Part shown: positions 25,974 through 35,922 of the stretch, piece by piece | Numbering within the stretch: the stretch's first letter is position 1 | Layout of the letters: each line of letters starts with the position of its first letter | From: Adhaeribacter swui | GTDB lineage: Bacteria > Bacteroidota > Bacteroidia > Cytophagales > Hymenobacteraceae | Direction: 5' to 3' | DNA length: 64,000 nucleotides | Assembly: GCF_014217805.1 (NCBI RefSeq) | Contig: NZ_CP055156.1 | Span: 2,486,585 to 2,550,584 of the forward strand | Program-made: the position numbers and the translations under genes | The notes under the pieces: model-generated | Told to the model about the DNA's origin: nothing | The model's database searches: none | Seen by the model: the letters and a program-made list of their open reading frames with translations, nothing else

Positions 25974-26657
25974 TTATAATTCTTTAATTTTTACGTTCCG
26001 GAAGTAGATCGGTGCCCCGGCGTGCTTGCCTTGCAAACCCACGTAACCTTTCAGAGGCAAAGTAGCTAATGGTTTGTTCAACCAGGCCGGAATATCAGAA
26101 CCATCAGGGTTTTTCTTAGCATCGGTCCACTGGTTCATGTCGATTTCGTTTACCAGTTCACCGTTCAAGATTACCCAGATTTTTTTGCCTTTGCAGGTAA
26201 CGGTATAGTGGTTCCATTCACCGGGCTTTTTTACGTTGCTTTTCTTAGGAGCCAAACGGCCAAAAATGGCGCCGCACTGCCAAGTTTTTGGAGCTTTCGA
26301 CCATTCTTCGCTGTAGTCGTCGGCAATCTGAATTTCAACACTGTTGGGTATCCAGTTTTCGATATCGCTGGCGTGTACTACTACGCCGCTGTTGGTACCA
26401 TTGGCGGTTTTAAATTCCAGGTCCAGAATAAAATCGTTGTATTCTTTATTCGACCAGATGCTGTTATCCTCAGTAGCCGTTAACACCCCGTTTTCAAATG
26501 ACCAAACATTATCGGGCTTAATGGCATTGGTTAAATCCGGTTGAAACAAATCGCGCCAACCGGCTTTTTTGGTGTTGGGGTGGGTTTTAGTGCCTTCCTG
26601 GGCTTGCGCAAAAAAGAAAATATTTAAAAAAAATAAAACGGAAATTAGCTTTTTCAT
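25974..26657 (-). CDS. Exported single-domain DUF1080 (3-keto-disaccharide hydrolase family) protein
   Basis: 227 aa with signal peptide MKKLISVLFFLNIFFFAQAQ. Nearly the whole mature protein is one DUF1080 domain: GWRDLFQPDLTN, a WSFENGVLTATEDNSIWS strand pair, FILDLEFKTANGTNSGVVVHA, NSVEIQIADDY, GEWNHYTVTCKGKKIWVILNG and GYVGLQGKHAGAPIYFRNVKIKEL. This is the canonical minimal form of the family. Catalysis on 3-keto glycosides is the family-level assignment. It is a monocistronic unit between two terminators, and is the third DUF1080 copy in about 11 kb. Confidence 0.9.
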   Translation of the reverse strand: MKKLISVLFFLNIFFFAQAQEGTKTHPNTKKAGWRDLFQPDLTNAIKPDNVWSFENGVLTATEDNSIWSNKEYNDFILDLEFKTANGTNSGVVVHASDIENWIPNSVEIQIADDYSEEWSKAPKTWQCGAIFGRLAPKKSNVKKPGEWNHYTVTCKGKKIWVILNGELVNEIDMNQWTDAKKNPDGSDIPAWLNKPLATLPLKGYVGLQGKHAGAPIYFRNVKIKEL

Positions 26658-26744
26658 TAGGTGGTAATCTTTGAATAAAATGTAAAGAGATATTCATCTA
26701 AAACCTTAAGGCCAAGAACCAAATTTTAGATGGTGTTACAAAAA

Positions 26745-26781
26745 GAAAGCATGAAAGAATATTGCTTTCTTTCATGCTTTC
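26745..26781. terminator. Terminator of the DUF1080/cytochrome c pair
   Basis: GAAAGCATGAAAG (26745-26757) pairs with CTTTCATGCTTTC (26769-26781), 27 bases after the stop at 26809 on the minus strand. Confidence 0.85.
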
Positions 26782-26808
26782 TGATAATCAGGTTAATACA
26801 AAACTGAA

Positions 26809-28938
26809 TTAGTTATTTGGATCATCGGGGTTTTTAACGGCAGCTTTCGAAGCTGATTCGTTGCTACCACCATCCAAAGAGTTAATCCAGGCGGCAATTT
26901 TTAAGGCATCACCCCGCGAAACTTGCGGCATAGGCGGCATTTCGGTGGCGTACTCCGGCCAGTTTTGTGGCTCTGGATTGTGAATTAACTTCACGATGCG
27001 CTCGTTGGTATATTTGCGTTTCGCTACATCTTTATAAGCCGGACCAACCTGGCGTTTATCAGGGTTATGGCAAGCCAAGCAGTTGTTTTTCTGTAAAATA
27101 GGCTTAATCTGGTCGTAGGTAAGTACTTGCTGAGCAGGCACACTGCCTTTGGCAACAATACCGGTACCTTTGGCACTGCCTTTTGCTCCACCTTTAGCGG
27201 CGGTTTTGTTATTGTTTTTTAAACCGCTTTCTACTACTGCTGATTGTAATTTAAAGTTAAACCGGTCTTCCATTATTTCTGTTGGAACCGACTTAATAGC
27301 TACAGATTTACCAGAATTTTTAGTGCTGGCCTGGGCCAAAGGTAATTTAGCGCCATCCGGAATGTTGTTCAGGGTGTAAAACGCGTTCGTGTGTAACAGC
27401 GGCGAAGATTTCTCTTTATCCCGTATACCTTCTAAAGAGATGTTGTGTACGTAGGCTTCCCGTAAACCATCCACAATAATGCGGGCTTTCATGCCATCTT
27501 CCGATACTTTAACGCCTTTTACTTTTGGATTCTCGATGTTTACCGGTGGGCTACCATATACCGGGTGGTATTTATAGGTAAAGCTTTCTACGGCGTAAGA
27601 AGCCAAATCTTCGGCAGAGCTACGGTCAACGGGTTTGGTAAATTCAATTTCAAAACCATCGGGCATCGCGCGTACATTCAGCATTTCGAAAGGAACCTGG
27701 TTGTTGTACACTAAACGCTGCAAGCCTTGGTTTTCTTCCCCGGCAGAACCCCAACCGCGGTTGGTTTCACCTACGAACAAAGAGTTATCCGGGCCCCAGG
27801 CCATCCGCATTACGCCAGATTGAAAATCGTTCCGGAACTCGATGGCTGCACCCTGGAATTCGCCTTTTACTTTTTCCAGCATTACCCGCGAAATTTTACT
27901 TTGTCCCTGGTCGCCAACTAACAACTGACCGGCAAACGGGCCGAATGCTCCTTCCGGAATTTTAACGATTTCAGAGTTAGAGATACCCAGAATAGTGTGC
28001 GGCAATACTACGGCTTGTAACTGCAGTTGTGGGAAGTCCTTTTTTAAATCAGCTTTCGTTACAAATTTTTCATTTACTACGTTTTCTGGTTTAATAGCCC
28101 GGTCGTTCGCATCGCGTTTATCACGCGGATCTAATTTGGCGTTAAATTGCTCGGTAGTATATTTTACCGGGGATCCGGGTAAGTTGGTCCATTTTAAACC
28201 AGCAGGGTGGCCTGCAAAAATACCTTTTTTTACGTGCCAAATACCACCAGAACCTACGTATTCGCCTTGGTTATCGGAGTAGAACAACTCACCGTCGATC
28301 ATGCCTAAACCAGCCGGTGAACGCATACCGGTAGCCCAAGGCTCTACTTTACCATCCGGGCTGATTTTTAAAGTCCAGCCGCGCCATGGCACCCGGCTTT
28401 CGCCCCGCCACCATTGCTCGTCGCCGAAGGCCACGTTACCCGTTACGAAAAACGAACCATCCGGCGCAATTTTTGGCCCGAAAGAATACTCGTGGTAGTG
28501 ACCCGATAAAGGCCAGGCGTAAACGGTTTCGAATACATCGGCTTTGCCGTCTTTGTTGGTATCTACTAATTTGGTAAGCTCACCGCGTTGGGCACAGTAA
28601 AGGGCTCCGTCTTTATAAGCTAAACCTAATACTTCGTGTAACCCAGAAGCAAACTTGCGGAAATAAGGCCGGGCGCTGGTGGGGTTTTCCACGATAAAAA
28701 TATCGCCGCGGCGGGTAGAAATACCCAGATCGCCGTTCGGCAACATGGTTAAACCACCTACTTCCAGAATAGTACCTTCGGGAGCAGATACTTTTACAAT
28801 TTTATAAAAATCTTCTTCTTTAGGGGCATTTTGGGCTTGGGCCGAAGAAACACCAGCTAAAGAAAAAGCGCCCAGCAACAACGGCAGGGCCGTGCGGCGC
28901 AAAAATTTGTTTCGGATATATTTACTAGAATATTTCAT
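26809..28938 (-). CDS. Exported propeller dehydrogenase-like protein fused to cytochrome c
   Basis: 709 aa, signal peptide of about 36 residues ending SAQAQ. Residues about 45-540 are the same propeller as in the 16764-18917 protein (GGLTMLPNGDLGISTRRGDIF, GLAYKDGALYCAQRGE, FAGQLLVGDQGQSKISRVMLEKVKGEFQGA), so the two are clear paralogues. The C-terminal about 100 residues are instead a cytochrome c with heme motif C620-L-A-C623-H624, a GPAYKDVAKRK helix and a likely Met ligand in EMPPMPQ. A linker of about 75 residues, rich in Lys, Gly and Ala at its end (GGAKGSAKGTG), joins the parts. It lies 20 bp after the DUF1080 gene at 28959-30434, so the two are cotranscribed and probably work in sequence. 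Confidence 0.9.
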   Translation of the reverse strand: MKYSSKYIRNKFLRRTALPLLLGAFSLAGVSSAQAQNAPKEEDFYKIVKVSAPEGTILEVGGLTMLPNGDLGISTRRGDIFIVENPTSARPYFRKFASGLHEVLGLAYKDGALYCAQRGELTKLVDTNKDGKADVFETVYAWPLSGHYHEYSFGPKIAPDGSFFVTGNVAFGDEQWWRGESRVPWRGWTLKISPDGKVEPWATGMRSPAGLGMIDGELFYSDNQGEYVGSGGIWHVKKGIFAGHPAGLKWTNLPGSPVKYTTEQFNAKLDPRDKRDANDRAIKPENVVNEKFVTKADLKKDFPQLQLQAVVLPHTILGISNSEIVKIPEGAFGPFAGQLLVGDQGQSKISRVMLEKVKGEFQGAAIEFRNDFQSGVMRMAWGPDNSLFVGETNRGWGSAGEENQGLQRLVYNNQVPFEMLNVRAMPDGFEIEFTKPVDRSSAEDLASYAVESFTYKYHPVYGSPPVNIENPKVKGVKVSEDGMKARIIVDGLREAYVHNISLEGIRDKEKSSPLLHTNAFYTLNNIPDGAKLPLAQASTKNSGKSVAIKSVPTEIMEDRFNFKLQSAVVESGLKNNNKTAAKGGAKGSAKGTGIVAKGSVPAQQVLTYDQIKPILQKNNCLACHNPDKRQVGPAYKDVAKRKYTNERIVKLIHNPEPQNWPEYATEMPPMPQVSRGDALKIAAWINSLDGGSNESASKAAVKNPDDPNN

Positions 28939-28958
28939 GAATTCAAAAAATTAAAAAA

Positions 28959-30434
28959 CTAGAACAGGATGGAATAGCCTACTTTTCCTTTTACCGGCAC
29001 TACTAATTCTTTGCGGCCATCGGCATCGCGTACTACTGGTTTTGTTCCTTTAGCATCATCTAAACGCAGGTAATAAGCTTTACCATCTACCACGTAAGCG
29101 CCATTGGATTTATCTTCTTCAATAGAACTACCTTCGGCTAAGCGGGCATATAAATCGCCACCAGCCGGATTTTGCACGGTAATTTCCCGGTGAATTCCTT
29201 GACCATTATCCAGTACCCGGATAGCATCCAATACAGTAGCGCCGTAGATGCGGTAGGTAAAAGTAGGTTGGTCATTTTCGTCGAGAGTATAGCCTTTCGG
29301 ACGGAAGCTGGTGCCGGCACTATCAGCCATCCAGGCAGCTTGCGCTGAACCTAATTTAGCTAAAGCAAACTTGGGCAAACCAAAACGCTGCACCATGCCG
29401 GCAGGGCGCGAAGATCCGTCGCCGCGATCGTGCCACATGGGAGTTGCATCTAAGAAGTTGCCGCGCCACACCTGGATTACAGCACCTTTGTCAAGGTCGT
29501 AGGTATAATGTACTTTTTGCGGACTACCTACCGATACGGCATGTACCACGCGGGTACGCGGCTGGCCCGGAATATCCATAAAGCTGCGCAAAATGGTGTT
29601 GGTGGGGGCTTCTACCAGAATAGGATCTACCGGATTGTTTCTCCGGGAGTTTGCCTGCTCCTGCGGAGCGGCTGGTAAGTTGGAAATAGAGATATTCCGG
29701 AAAGCAATAGCCCCATGATCGCCCTGGAAGCGTAAAGGACCGGTGGCTTTTTCATCGTTCGCTACGGCACCACGGGTTGGGCCCAGTAACTCCAGGTTTT
29801 CGTGAATTAGTACACCATTTAATTCTACGCTCAACATGCGTGCATTTTGGATTTTTTTGCCGCTGCCGTCAAACTTTGGAGCTTGAAACGCTACTTTCAT
29901 GTGCTGCCATAAGCCGGGAGCCCGGCTGGCATTCTGGCGGGGCGGATAACCTTCATAGCCTTTCTGGCCTTCGGGTTTGCTATCGTCCCAACGTTCGTAA
30001 ATTCCTCCGTTATCACTAGCTTTTGGTGTTTTTACGTTCCAGCTATCCAGTAATTGCAGCTCATAACGGCCTTGCAGATAAACTCCGGAATTAGAGCCTT
30101 TGGCCATCATGTAATCAAATTCTAACAGCGCGTCGCCGTGTTCCGCAGTAGTGTATAAATCAGCGCCGTGGTTTTTTTTGTCGGGCAGATTCACCAGTAC
30201 GTTTGTTCCTTTAGAGGTAGACAAGTTGTTGTCTTTACCCAGATTGGCGGATACATCACCCACAATCTGCCAGGTTTTACCTGGGTTTTTAAAAGCAGAA
30301 AGGTCCGTCAGCGGCATAGAGCCGGCCGGACTGGTTGCAGCCGTTTGCGCCTGCAGGTAAAGAGGAGCCAGGAACCCGGCACAAAACAAAGCCGCTTTGT
30401 TCCGCATACTCTTCACTGAAATAGTAATTGTCAT
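28959..30434 (-). CDS. Exported DUF1080 (3-keto-disaccharide hydrolase family) two-domain protein
   Basis: 491 aa. ATG at 30434, with an alternative ATG at 30407 that would begin MRNKAALFCAGFLAPLYLQAQ, a clean signal peptide. Residues about 40-250 are DUF1080 (PLTDLSAFKNPGKTW, ALLEFDYMMAKGSNSGVYLQ, LWQHMKVAFQAPKF, GDHGAIAFRNISI). The C-terminal half (about 285-491; VIQVWRGNFLDATPMWHDRG, YARLAEGSSIEEDKSNGAYVV) matches the C-terminus of the 19041-20939 protein, without the PA14-like insert. It heads a two-gene unit with the cytochrome c dehydrogenase 20 bp downstream and is separated from SusD2 by a terminator. Confidence 0.87.
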   Translation of the reverse strand: MTITISVKSMRNKAALFCAGFLAPLYLQAQTAATSPAGSMPLTDLSAFKNPGKTWQIVGDVSANLGKDNNLSTSKGTNVLVNLPDKKNHGADLYTTAEHGDALLEFDYMMAKGSNSGVYLQGRYELQLLDSWNVKTPKASDNGGIYERWDDSKPEGQKGYEGYPPRQNASRAPGLWQHMKVAFQAPKFDGSGKKIQNARMLSVELNGVLIHENLELLGPTRGAVANDEKATGPLRFQGDHGAIAFRNISISNLPAAPQEQANSRRNNPVDPILVEAPTNTILRSFMDIPGQPRTRVVHAVSVGSPQKVHYTYDLDKGAVIQVWRGNFLDATPMWHDRGDGSSRPAGMVQRFGLPKFALAKLGSAQAAWMADSAGTSFRPKGYTLDENDQPTFTYRIYGATVLDAIRVLDNGQGIHREITVQNPAGGDLYARLAEGSSIEEDKSNGAYVVDGKAYYLRLDDAKGTKPVVRDADGRKELVVPVKGKVGYSILF

Positions 30435-30739
30435 AATAAGGATGGAATTAAATAAAAATTATTAAAAATAATCTAGGCTTAAATTTATTACTTAATACTG
30501 AAAGTTGATAGGTAAATCCAGATTTATCAAAAAATAATCCTGATGTAACAATGGTATTTATTTATTAAACCTTGGTATAAATTTTTATGAAACCGGGATG
30601 GTGTTTGCCCTTTTGTTACTATAGCTCTGGAGTGGCAATTTCTTTAAACTGAAGAATGATGTAATTTTTAAAAATAGATTTAATGGATGTAATTAAGTAA
30701 AGAAGCCGTCTCGTAAAGACGGCTTCTTTAAAAATAATA
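30435..30739. other. Intergenic region upstream of the DUF1080/cytochrome c pair
   Basis: 305 bp without a gene. It contains the SusD2 terminator at its right end and AT-rich DNA that probably carries the promoter for the pair; no convincing -33/-7 match was found. Confidence 0.55.
30699..30729. terminator. Terminator of the SusCD2 unit
   Basis: AAAGAAGCCGTC (30699-30710) pairs with GACGGCTTCTTT (30718-30729), starting 10 bases after the SusD2 stop on the minus strand. Confidence 0.9.
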
Positions 30740-32422
30740 CTAGTAACCGTTAGGTTTTAAAAGTGGGTTTGAATTTAATTGTCTTGCCGGAATCGGGAAC
30801 ACTGTTGCATCCTTAGAATCCCGGGCCTTATCCCACCATTCTTCACCAAACCGATCCCAACGAATCAGATCTGTTCTCCGGTGACGTTCGCCTAAGAATT
30901 CGCGACCTAATTCATCCACGAATTCATCATCAGTTAGCTTGCTTAAATTAGCGCTGTAGCTATTAGCCTGCCATTTATCGGCTGGGAAATTACGCTCCCG
31001 CACCTGATCCAATAAAGCAGCGGCACCGGCTTTATCGCCGGCCCGGTATTTCGTTTCGGCTAAAGCGTAGTAAATCTCCGCTAAACGAATTTCGGGAGCA
31101 GAGTTAAACTGAAACAAGTTCTGCGTCATAGACAACCAAGGGAATTTAATAAATCTAACTCCCGAGTTTTCCTCGCCTGTTTCCACGTGAGAGCCTTTAG
31201 CTATGCCAGCTGCACCTTCTGAAAAACGGCCTACCTGGTCTACGTACTTTAAAGGTTTATTATTATACTCTTCGGTACCATTAATTACTTTGGTACTATC
31301 ATAGCCAAACCCTTTTGTTTTATTAAACTCGTATTGCTGACCAATCAGGAAGAAACCATCATAATTAACTCCGGTTGCGGTTGTTCTAAATGGCTGCTTG
31401 CGCTTATCGTCGTTAGAATATTTCTGGTAAGGCTTTCCTAATTTATAAGGATAAAGGTTGCCTTCCAGATCCAACGAAGGAGTTAAGGTAACACCATTCC
31501 AGCCACCCCAGTCATTATCTAAAGAATAGCGGGCCTGGTAGTGCATCATCGCATTATACATCCAGCCAAACTCGTAAATGTTTTTAGCGTGCGGGAATTC
31601 AAAAATATTTTCTGAAGACCGGTAGCCGCCGATACCTGACCGGAACGGACCTCTGTAGTCCGGATCGAGGCTATAGGTGCCATAGGTGCCATCTATAATC
31701 TCTTGGGCATATTGCGCTGCTTCGGTGTACTTAGGAGTACCAATCCACTTCTCAGCATTCATGTACATGCGTACTAAGATAGCCGCTGCCCCAGCTTGGT
31801 CCCAACGACCAACTTTTCCGTTTTTCGGTAAACCTGGTAAAGCTTCTTTTAATTCTTGCTCCATAAATGCAAATACCTCTTGCGGAGTAGATTGGCCAAC
31901 CCGCTCCCCAACCTTGGTAGATATAGGAACACTCCGGAAATAATCAATTAAGAAAGTATAGAACCAGGCCCGTAATACTCTTAATTCACCAATATGCGCT
32001 TTTTTATCTGCTTCAGACAAGCCCATTTTGGAATAATCAAGTTTCTCTAAGTCGGTAATAATTTGGTTACACTGGCCAATACCTTGGTAAGGACCAACCC
32101 AACCACCATTAATATGGTTGTCTTCGGAAGTCCATTCGTGGCGGTGCAAACGCACCCAATCACCACCATCCTGTCCGTGTCTTCCTTTTTGCGCCCAAAC
32201 AAACTGGTCAGCAGTTAATTCAGAAATTAACCAACGGTCTCCATCCCAACCATTCCAATGAGCATGTTCATACGGGCGTGTAACAGCAGCAATAATTGAA
32301 TTTTTATCCTGGTAATAATTCTCTGCGACCAGAACATCAAATGGTTCTTCGTCCAGGTTGGTACAAGCGGGAACTACCGTTGTAAGCGCCAGGGCTAAAG
32401 AAAATATTTTAATTTTATTCAT
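30740..32422 (-). CDS. SusD/RagB-family nutrient-binding lipoprotein (SusD2)
   Basis: Surface glycan-binding partner of the SusC2 gene 39 bp upstream. The start is taken at ATG 32422 because it gives a standard lipoprotein signal (MNKIKIFSLALALTTVVPAC, Cys 20); an ATG at 32437 and a TTG at 32449 are also in frame. 560 aa, at the long end for SusD proteins. Family features: the SusD-like N-terminal TPR region (GELRVLRAWFYTFLIDYFRSVPI) and the C-terminal block IRLAEIYYALAETKYRAGD, ALLDQVRERNF, then LGREFLGERHRRTDLIRWDRFGE. The protein is Trp- and Tyr-rich, as expected for sugar stacking. Confidence 0.94.
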   Translation of the reverse strand: MNKIKIFSLALALTTVVPACTNLDEEPFDVLVAENYYQDKNSIIAAVTRPYEHAHWNGWDGDRWLISELTADQFVWAQKGRHGQDGGDWVRLHRHEWTSEDNHINGGWVGPYQGIGQCNQIITDLEKLDYSKMGLSEADKKAHIGELRVLRAWFYTFLIDYFRSVPISTKVGERVGQSTPQEVFAFMEQELKEALPGLPKNGKVGRWDQAGAAAILVRMYMNAEKWIGTPKYTEAAQYAQEIIDGTYGTYSLDPDYRGPFRSGIGGYRSSENIFEFPHAKNIYEFGWMYNAMMHYQARYSLDNDWGGWNGVTLTPSLDLEGNLYPYKLGKPYQKYSNDDKRKQPFRTTATGVNYDGFFLIGQQYEFNKTKGFGYDSTKVINGTEEYNNKPLKYVDQVGRFSEGAAGIAKGSHVETGEENSGVRFIKFPWLSMTQNLFQFNSAPEIRLAEIYYALAETKYRAGDKAGAAALLDQVRERNFPADKWQANSYSANLSKLTDDEFVDELGREFLGERHRRTDLIRWDRFGEEWWDKARDSKDATVFPIPARQLNSNPLLKPNGY

Positions 32423-32461
32423 TTTGATTAAATACATAAAATTGGTCAAACTCGATTAAAC

Positions 32462-35400
32462 TTATAAGGTAATCTGTATCCCTAGGGCAAAGTTTCTGGA
32501 GATAGGATAAACATCCAGGCCACCGTACCCAGGAGTTAAACCAGAAACACCAACTGCTGCTGGGTCTAAGCCAGTATATTTAGTTAGCGTAAACACGTTT
32601 CTGACCGTACCATACACCCGGAAACTGTTTACTTTTTTAATTCCCAGTTTTGGAGACCAGCCTAAGGTGATGTTATCCAATTTTAAGAAGTCACCTTTTT
32701 CCAGGAAATAATCGGTAATAACTTTACCTGATTTAATATGGCCATTACGCTCGTAAGCATCTTTTAACAGGTTAGTGCTAGCTTCGGCCTGTAAACCATA
32801 ATACATTTGGTACAAATTCAGGATATCGTATTTAAAGCGACCGCGGAAGAACAAGGATAAATCGATGTTTTTGTAAGCGAAGGTATTTGTCCAGCCTAGT
32901 TCATAGCGAGGGGCACCGTTGCCAATGTAGGTTTTATCGCGGCCAGCATCTATTTGAATTTGGTTACCGGAAGCACGTAATTTTTCGCTACCTTCTATAC
33001 CATTTTTCCATACTAAGATATTTCCGTTTTCGTCTACGCCGGCATATTTGTATCCGTAGAAGTTGCCAATGTTGGTACCATCTTCTAAGCGATAAGCCCG
33101 GCCTGGGTTACCTGGCGATGGAAGATCAGATCCGTTTACCTGCAGTTCAATGTAGTCGGCTTTATAGGTTTCGTTGGACCAGCTATCTAACTTAGCTCTG
33201 GTGTAAGAACCGGTTAAAGTAGTGTTGTATGAGAAATTTTCGTTTTCAATAACTGCCCAGTTTACATTAAGTTCAACCCCTTTAGAGCTGGTAGTACCTA
33301 CGTTAACGGTCATTTGCTCGTGCAGGTAAGGAGGTACTGGTACCTGGTAGTCAGAAATCAAATCACTGCTCTTGCGAATAAAAGCATCTACACTACCGCT
33401 CAGTTTATTATTAAACAAAGTAAAGTCTACACCGGCGTTATAAGCAATTGATTTTTCCCAACGAATATCCGGGTTGTAATTATTACCTGGTCCGTAAACC
33501 TGTATCCACTGGCCTTCATCATTCTGATACCGGCCATAACCATCGTAACGAGCAATAGAGGTATATCTTGGGAAGCCAGAACGACCCGTTTCACCGTATG
33601 ATACCCGCAGTTTTAAGTCATTAATGGCTTCAATATCAGCGAACACGGGCAATTTAGAAATACGGTAAGCGGCAGAAGCTGCCGGGAACAATCCCCATTT
33701 ATTATTCGCTCCAAATTTGGTGTTTCCTTCGTACCGGAACGAACCGGTTAAGAAGTAAGTATCATCGAAAGCATAATTTACCCGACCCAGGAAGGCAATA
33801 GTTTTTTCTTTGCTTCTCCAGGAATCCATTACATCGTTCATGTTAATGGGTTGGCCATTACCGTAGTTACCGGCACCTATATTGTTATAACCAAAGGCAT
33901 CGGTTGGGAAACGGCGGTTTTGCGCCCAGAAAGCAGAGTTATTAAATTCCTGGTAAGAATAACCACCCAGGGCTTTAATTTCGTGCTTGCCAATAATGGT
34001 AGAATAATTACCTAACCATTCTAAAGTATAATCTGTCCATTTTTCATCCTGTAAACGGGCCCGGCCAGTATAGCCACCAGTTACTGATTCGGCAGATAAT
34101 CCAGAATGATACTCCCGGCTTAAAGCATCCCGTCCCTGACGGGCTAATTTTAATTCGGTATTCAGATTTTTTAAAATATTTACTCTGGCGGTTATGTCCA
34201 CAATAGAATATTCCCGATCAGCGCCGTTTTCGCGGGCTAACAAGTTTTGTACCGGATTATAGGTATCATATCCCAGGAGGGTATTGTACCGGGTAGGATT
34301 GGTAGGATCCATAATCGGAATAGTAGGATTAAGCTTTACAGCTTGCTGGAAAGCACCGTAATTGGTATACTCTTCGTTAGCTACCCGGTACGAGAAATTA
34401 CCGTTTAACTCGAGTAATCCATCCAGCGCTTTTTGTTGAAAGCTGGCCCGTAAGCCGTATTCTTTCCGGTCGGATGCAATATCCAAACCGGTTTTCGTGC
34501 GGTATTGACCAGAAATCCGGAATACTGAATTTTCATTACCTCCGGAAACCGCTAAAGAGTGATTTTGTCCAAAGTTATCTTTCCGGATTAATTCGTTGTA
34601 CCAGTTATTACGGGCACCTAAATCCTGATCTCTTCCACGAGCTAAAAATTCTTCGGCCGAAAGGATTTCGGGCTTAGCCGCTACGGCATCATGATCTATA
34701 AAGCTGTCGTAAGTAACAGAAACTCTGCCAGCAGCGCCGCGTTTGGTTTGCACCAAAATAACCCCGTTAGCACCCCGCGAACCGTAAATAGCTGCCGCAG
34801 AAGCATCTCGTAAAACCGAGATAGATTCTATATCCTGCTGGGCTATGTTGCGCAGATCGCCACCTGGCATACCATCTATAATTACCAAGGGTTCGTTACC
34901 TGCTCTAAGCGAAGAAGCTCCCCGTAATTGCAACGAAGGAGAAGCATTGGGGTCGGCGGCGGCAGGGTTAGAAACGGTAACGCCGGCTACTTTACCTTCA
35001 ATCATCTGCATGGGGCTGTTAAAAGCACCTTGCTGGAATTCTTTAGCGGTAACGGTGGTAACGGCACTGGTTAATTCGCGCTTTTGCACGGTACCGTAAC
35101 CCACTACTACTACTTCTTCTAAGGCTTTGGTATCGGGTGCTAAAGATACATTAATGATAGTTTGGTTGTTTATGGCAACTTCGCGGGTCTGGTACCCAAT
35201 AAAAGATATTACCAGGGTACCGGTACCATCCGGAGTGCTTAAGGTAAAACTACCATCAGGGCCAGTGGCTGTACCGGTAGATGTACCTTTTAAAAGAACG
35301 GTAACGCCGGGTATTCCTTCGCCTTTTTCGTCGGTTACTTTACCGGTAATATCCAATACCACAGCGCTCTTTGCTGAACTGGCAAGCAGGCTGGAGTTAT

Positions 35401-35836
35401 GCGATAAGTCCGCTACAAAGTTGTTGCTGGCGTTAGCGTTTAATGGGGTAGTGCTGTTACCTTCGGTACTGATATCAGATACTTTTACCGGCGAAATAAC
35501 GTAGGTATTGGCACCAATTTTTTCAAACCGAAGTTGTAGGGGCTTCAAAATAGCCTCTAAATCTTTTTCTACGGTTTGGTTGCGGTTATCCAGTTTGTCC
35601 ATGGTAACCGTTCTGTTCTGAACAAATTCGTCTTTGTAGAAAAAAGCTACAGCGTACTTTTTCTCCAGAATTTTTAAAGCGCCCTCCAGGCTGTTTGTGG
35701 CGCGCAAACCAGCGGCTTTTTCGGTGCCGGTACTGCGAGCCGTGAGTTGGGTAGATACTACTTGTTGTCCATTTACATGAAAGCTGATCAATGCACTAAG
35801 GCAGACCATGCTTTTGAATGGTATTTTTACTTTCAT
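32462..35836 (-). CDS. SusC/RagA-family TonB-linked outer membrane protein with STN domain (SusC2)
   Basis: 1124-residue TonB-dependent transporter. Signal peptide, then an STN domain (about 45-118; LEGALKILEKKYAVAFFYKDEF, VEKDLEAILKPLQLRFEKIG), a carboxypeptidase-like regulatory domain (about 160-235; GKVTDEKGEGIPGVTVLLKG), a plug (GYGTVQKRELTSAVTTVTA, AAIYGSRGANGVILV) and a barrel ending FALGIQITL. The STN domain, together with the FecR gene 86 bp upstream and the sigma gene beyond it, makes a standard cell-surface signalling cassette that would induce the locus when substrate is bound. SusD2 follows. Confidence 0.96.
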   Translation of the reverse strand: MKVKIPFKSMVCLSALISFHVNGQQVVSTQLTARSTGTEKAAGLRATNSLEGALKILEKKYAVAFFYKDEFVQNRTVTMDKLDNRNQTVEKDLEAILKPLQLRFEKIGANTYVISPVKVSDISTEGNSTTPLNANASNNFVADLSHNSSLLASSAKSAVVLDITGKVTDEKGEGIPGVTVLLKGTSTGTATGPDGSFTLSTPDGTGTLVISFIGYQTREVAINNQTIINVSLAPDTKALEEVVVVGYGTVQKRELTSAVTTVTAKEFQQGAFNSPMQMIEGKVAGVTVSNPAAADPNASPSLQLRGASSLRAGNEPLVIIDGMPGGDLRNIAQQDIESISVLRDASAAAIYGSRGANGVILVQTKRGAAGRVSVTYDSFIDHDAVAAKPEILSAEEFLARGRDQDLGARNNWYNELIRKDNFGQNHSLAVSGGNENSVFRISGQYRTKTGLDIASDRKEYGLRASFQQKALDGLLELNGNFSYRVANEEYTNYGAFQQAVKLNPTIPIMDPTNPTRYNTLLGYDTYNPVQNLLARENGADREYSIVDITARVNILKNLNTELKLARQGRDALSREYHSGLSAESVTGGYTGRARLQDEKWTDYTLEWLGNYSTIIGKHEIKALGGYSYQEFNNSAFWAQNRRFPTDAFGYNNIGAGNYGNGQPINMNDVMDSWRSKEKTIAFLGRVNYAFDDTYFLTGSFRYEGNTKFGANNKWGLFPAASAAYRISKLPVFADIEAINDLKLRVSYGETGRSGFPRYTSIARYDGYGRYQNDEGQWIQVYGPGNNYNPDIRWEKSIAYNAGVDFTLFNNKLSGSVDAFIRKSSDLISDYQVPVPPYLHEQMTVNVGTTSSKGVELNVNWAVIENENFSYNTTLTGSYTRAKLDSWSNETYKADYIELQVNGSDLPSPGNPGRAYRLEDGTNIGNFYGYKYAGVDENGNILVWKNGIEGSEKLRASGNQIQIDAGRDKTYIGNGAPRYELGWTNTFAYKNIDLSLFFRGRFKYDILNLYQMYYGLQAEASTNLLKDAYERNGHIKSGKVITDYFLEKGDFLKLDNITLGWSPKLGIKKVNSFRVYGTVRNVFTLTKYTGLDPAAVGVSGLTPGYGGLDVYPISRNFALGIQITL

Positions 35837-35922
35837 AAAAATTATTGAATTAAGGTGTTAAAACGCATAAGTATTAAAAGTAATGAATAGGTATTCTTCG
35901 AAATGGCTGATAAAAGCAGGTG

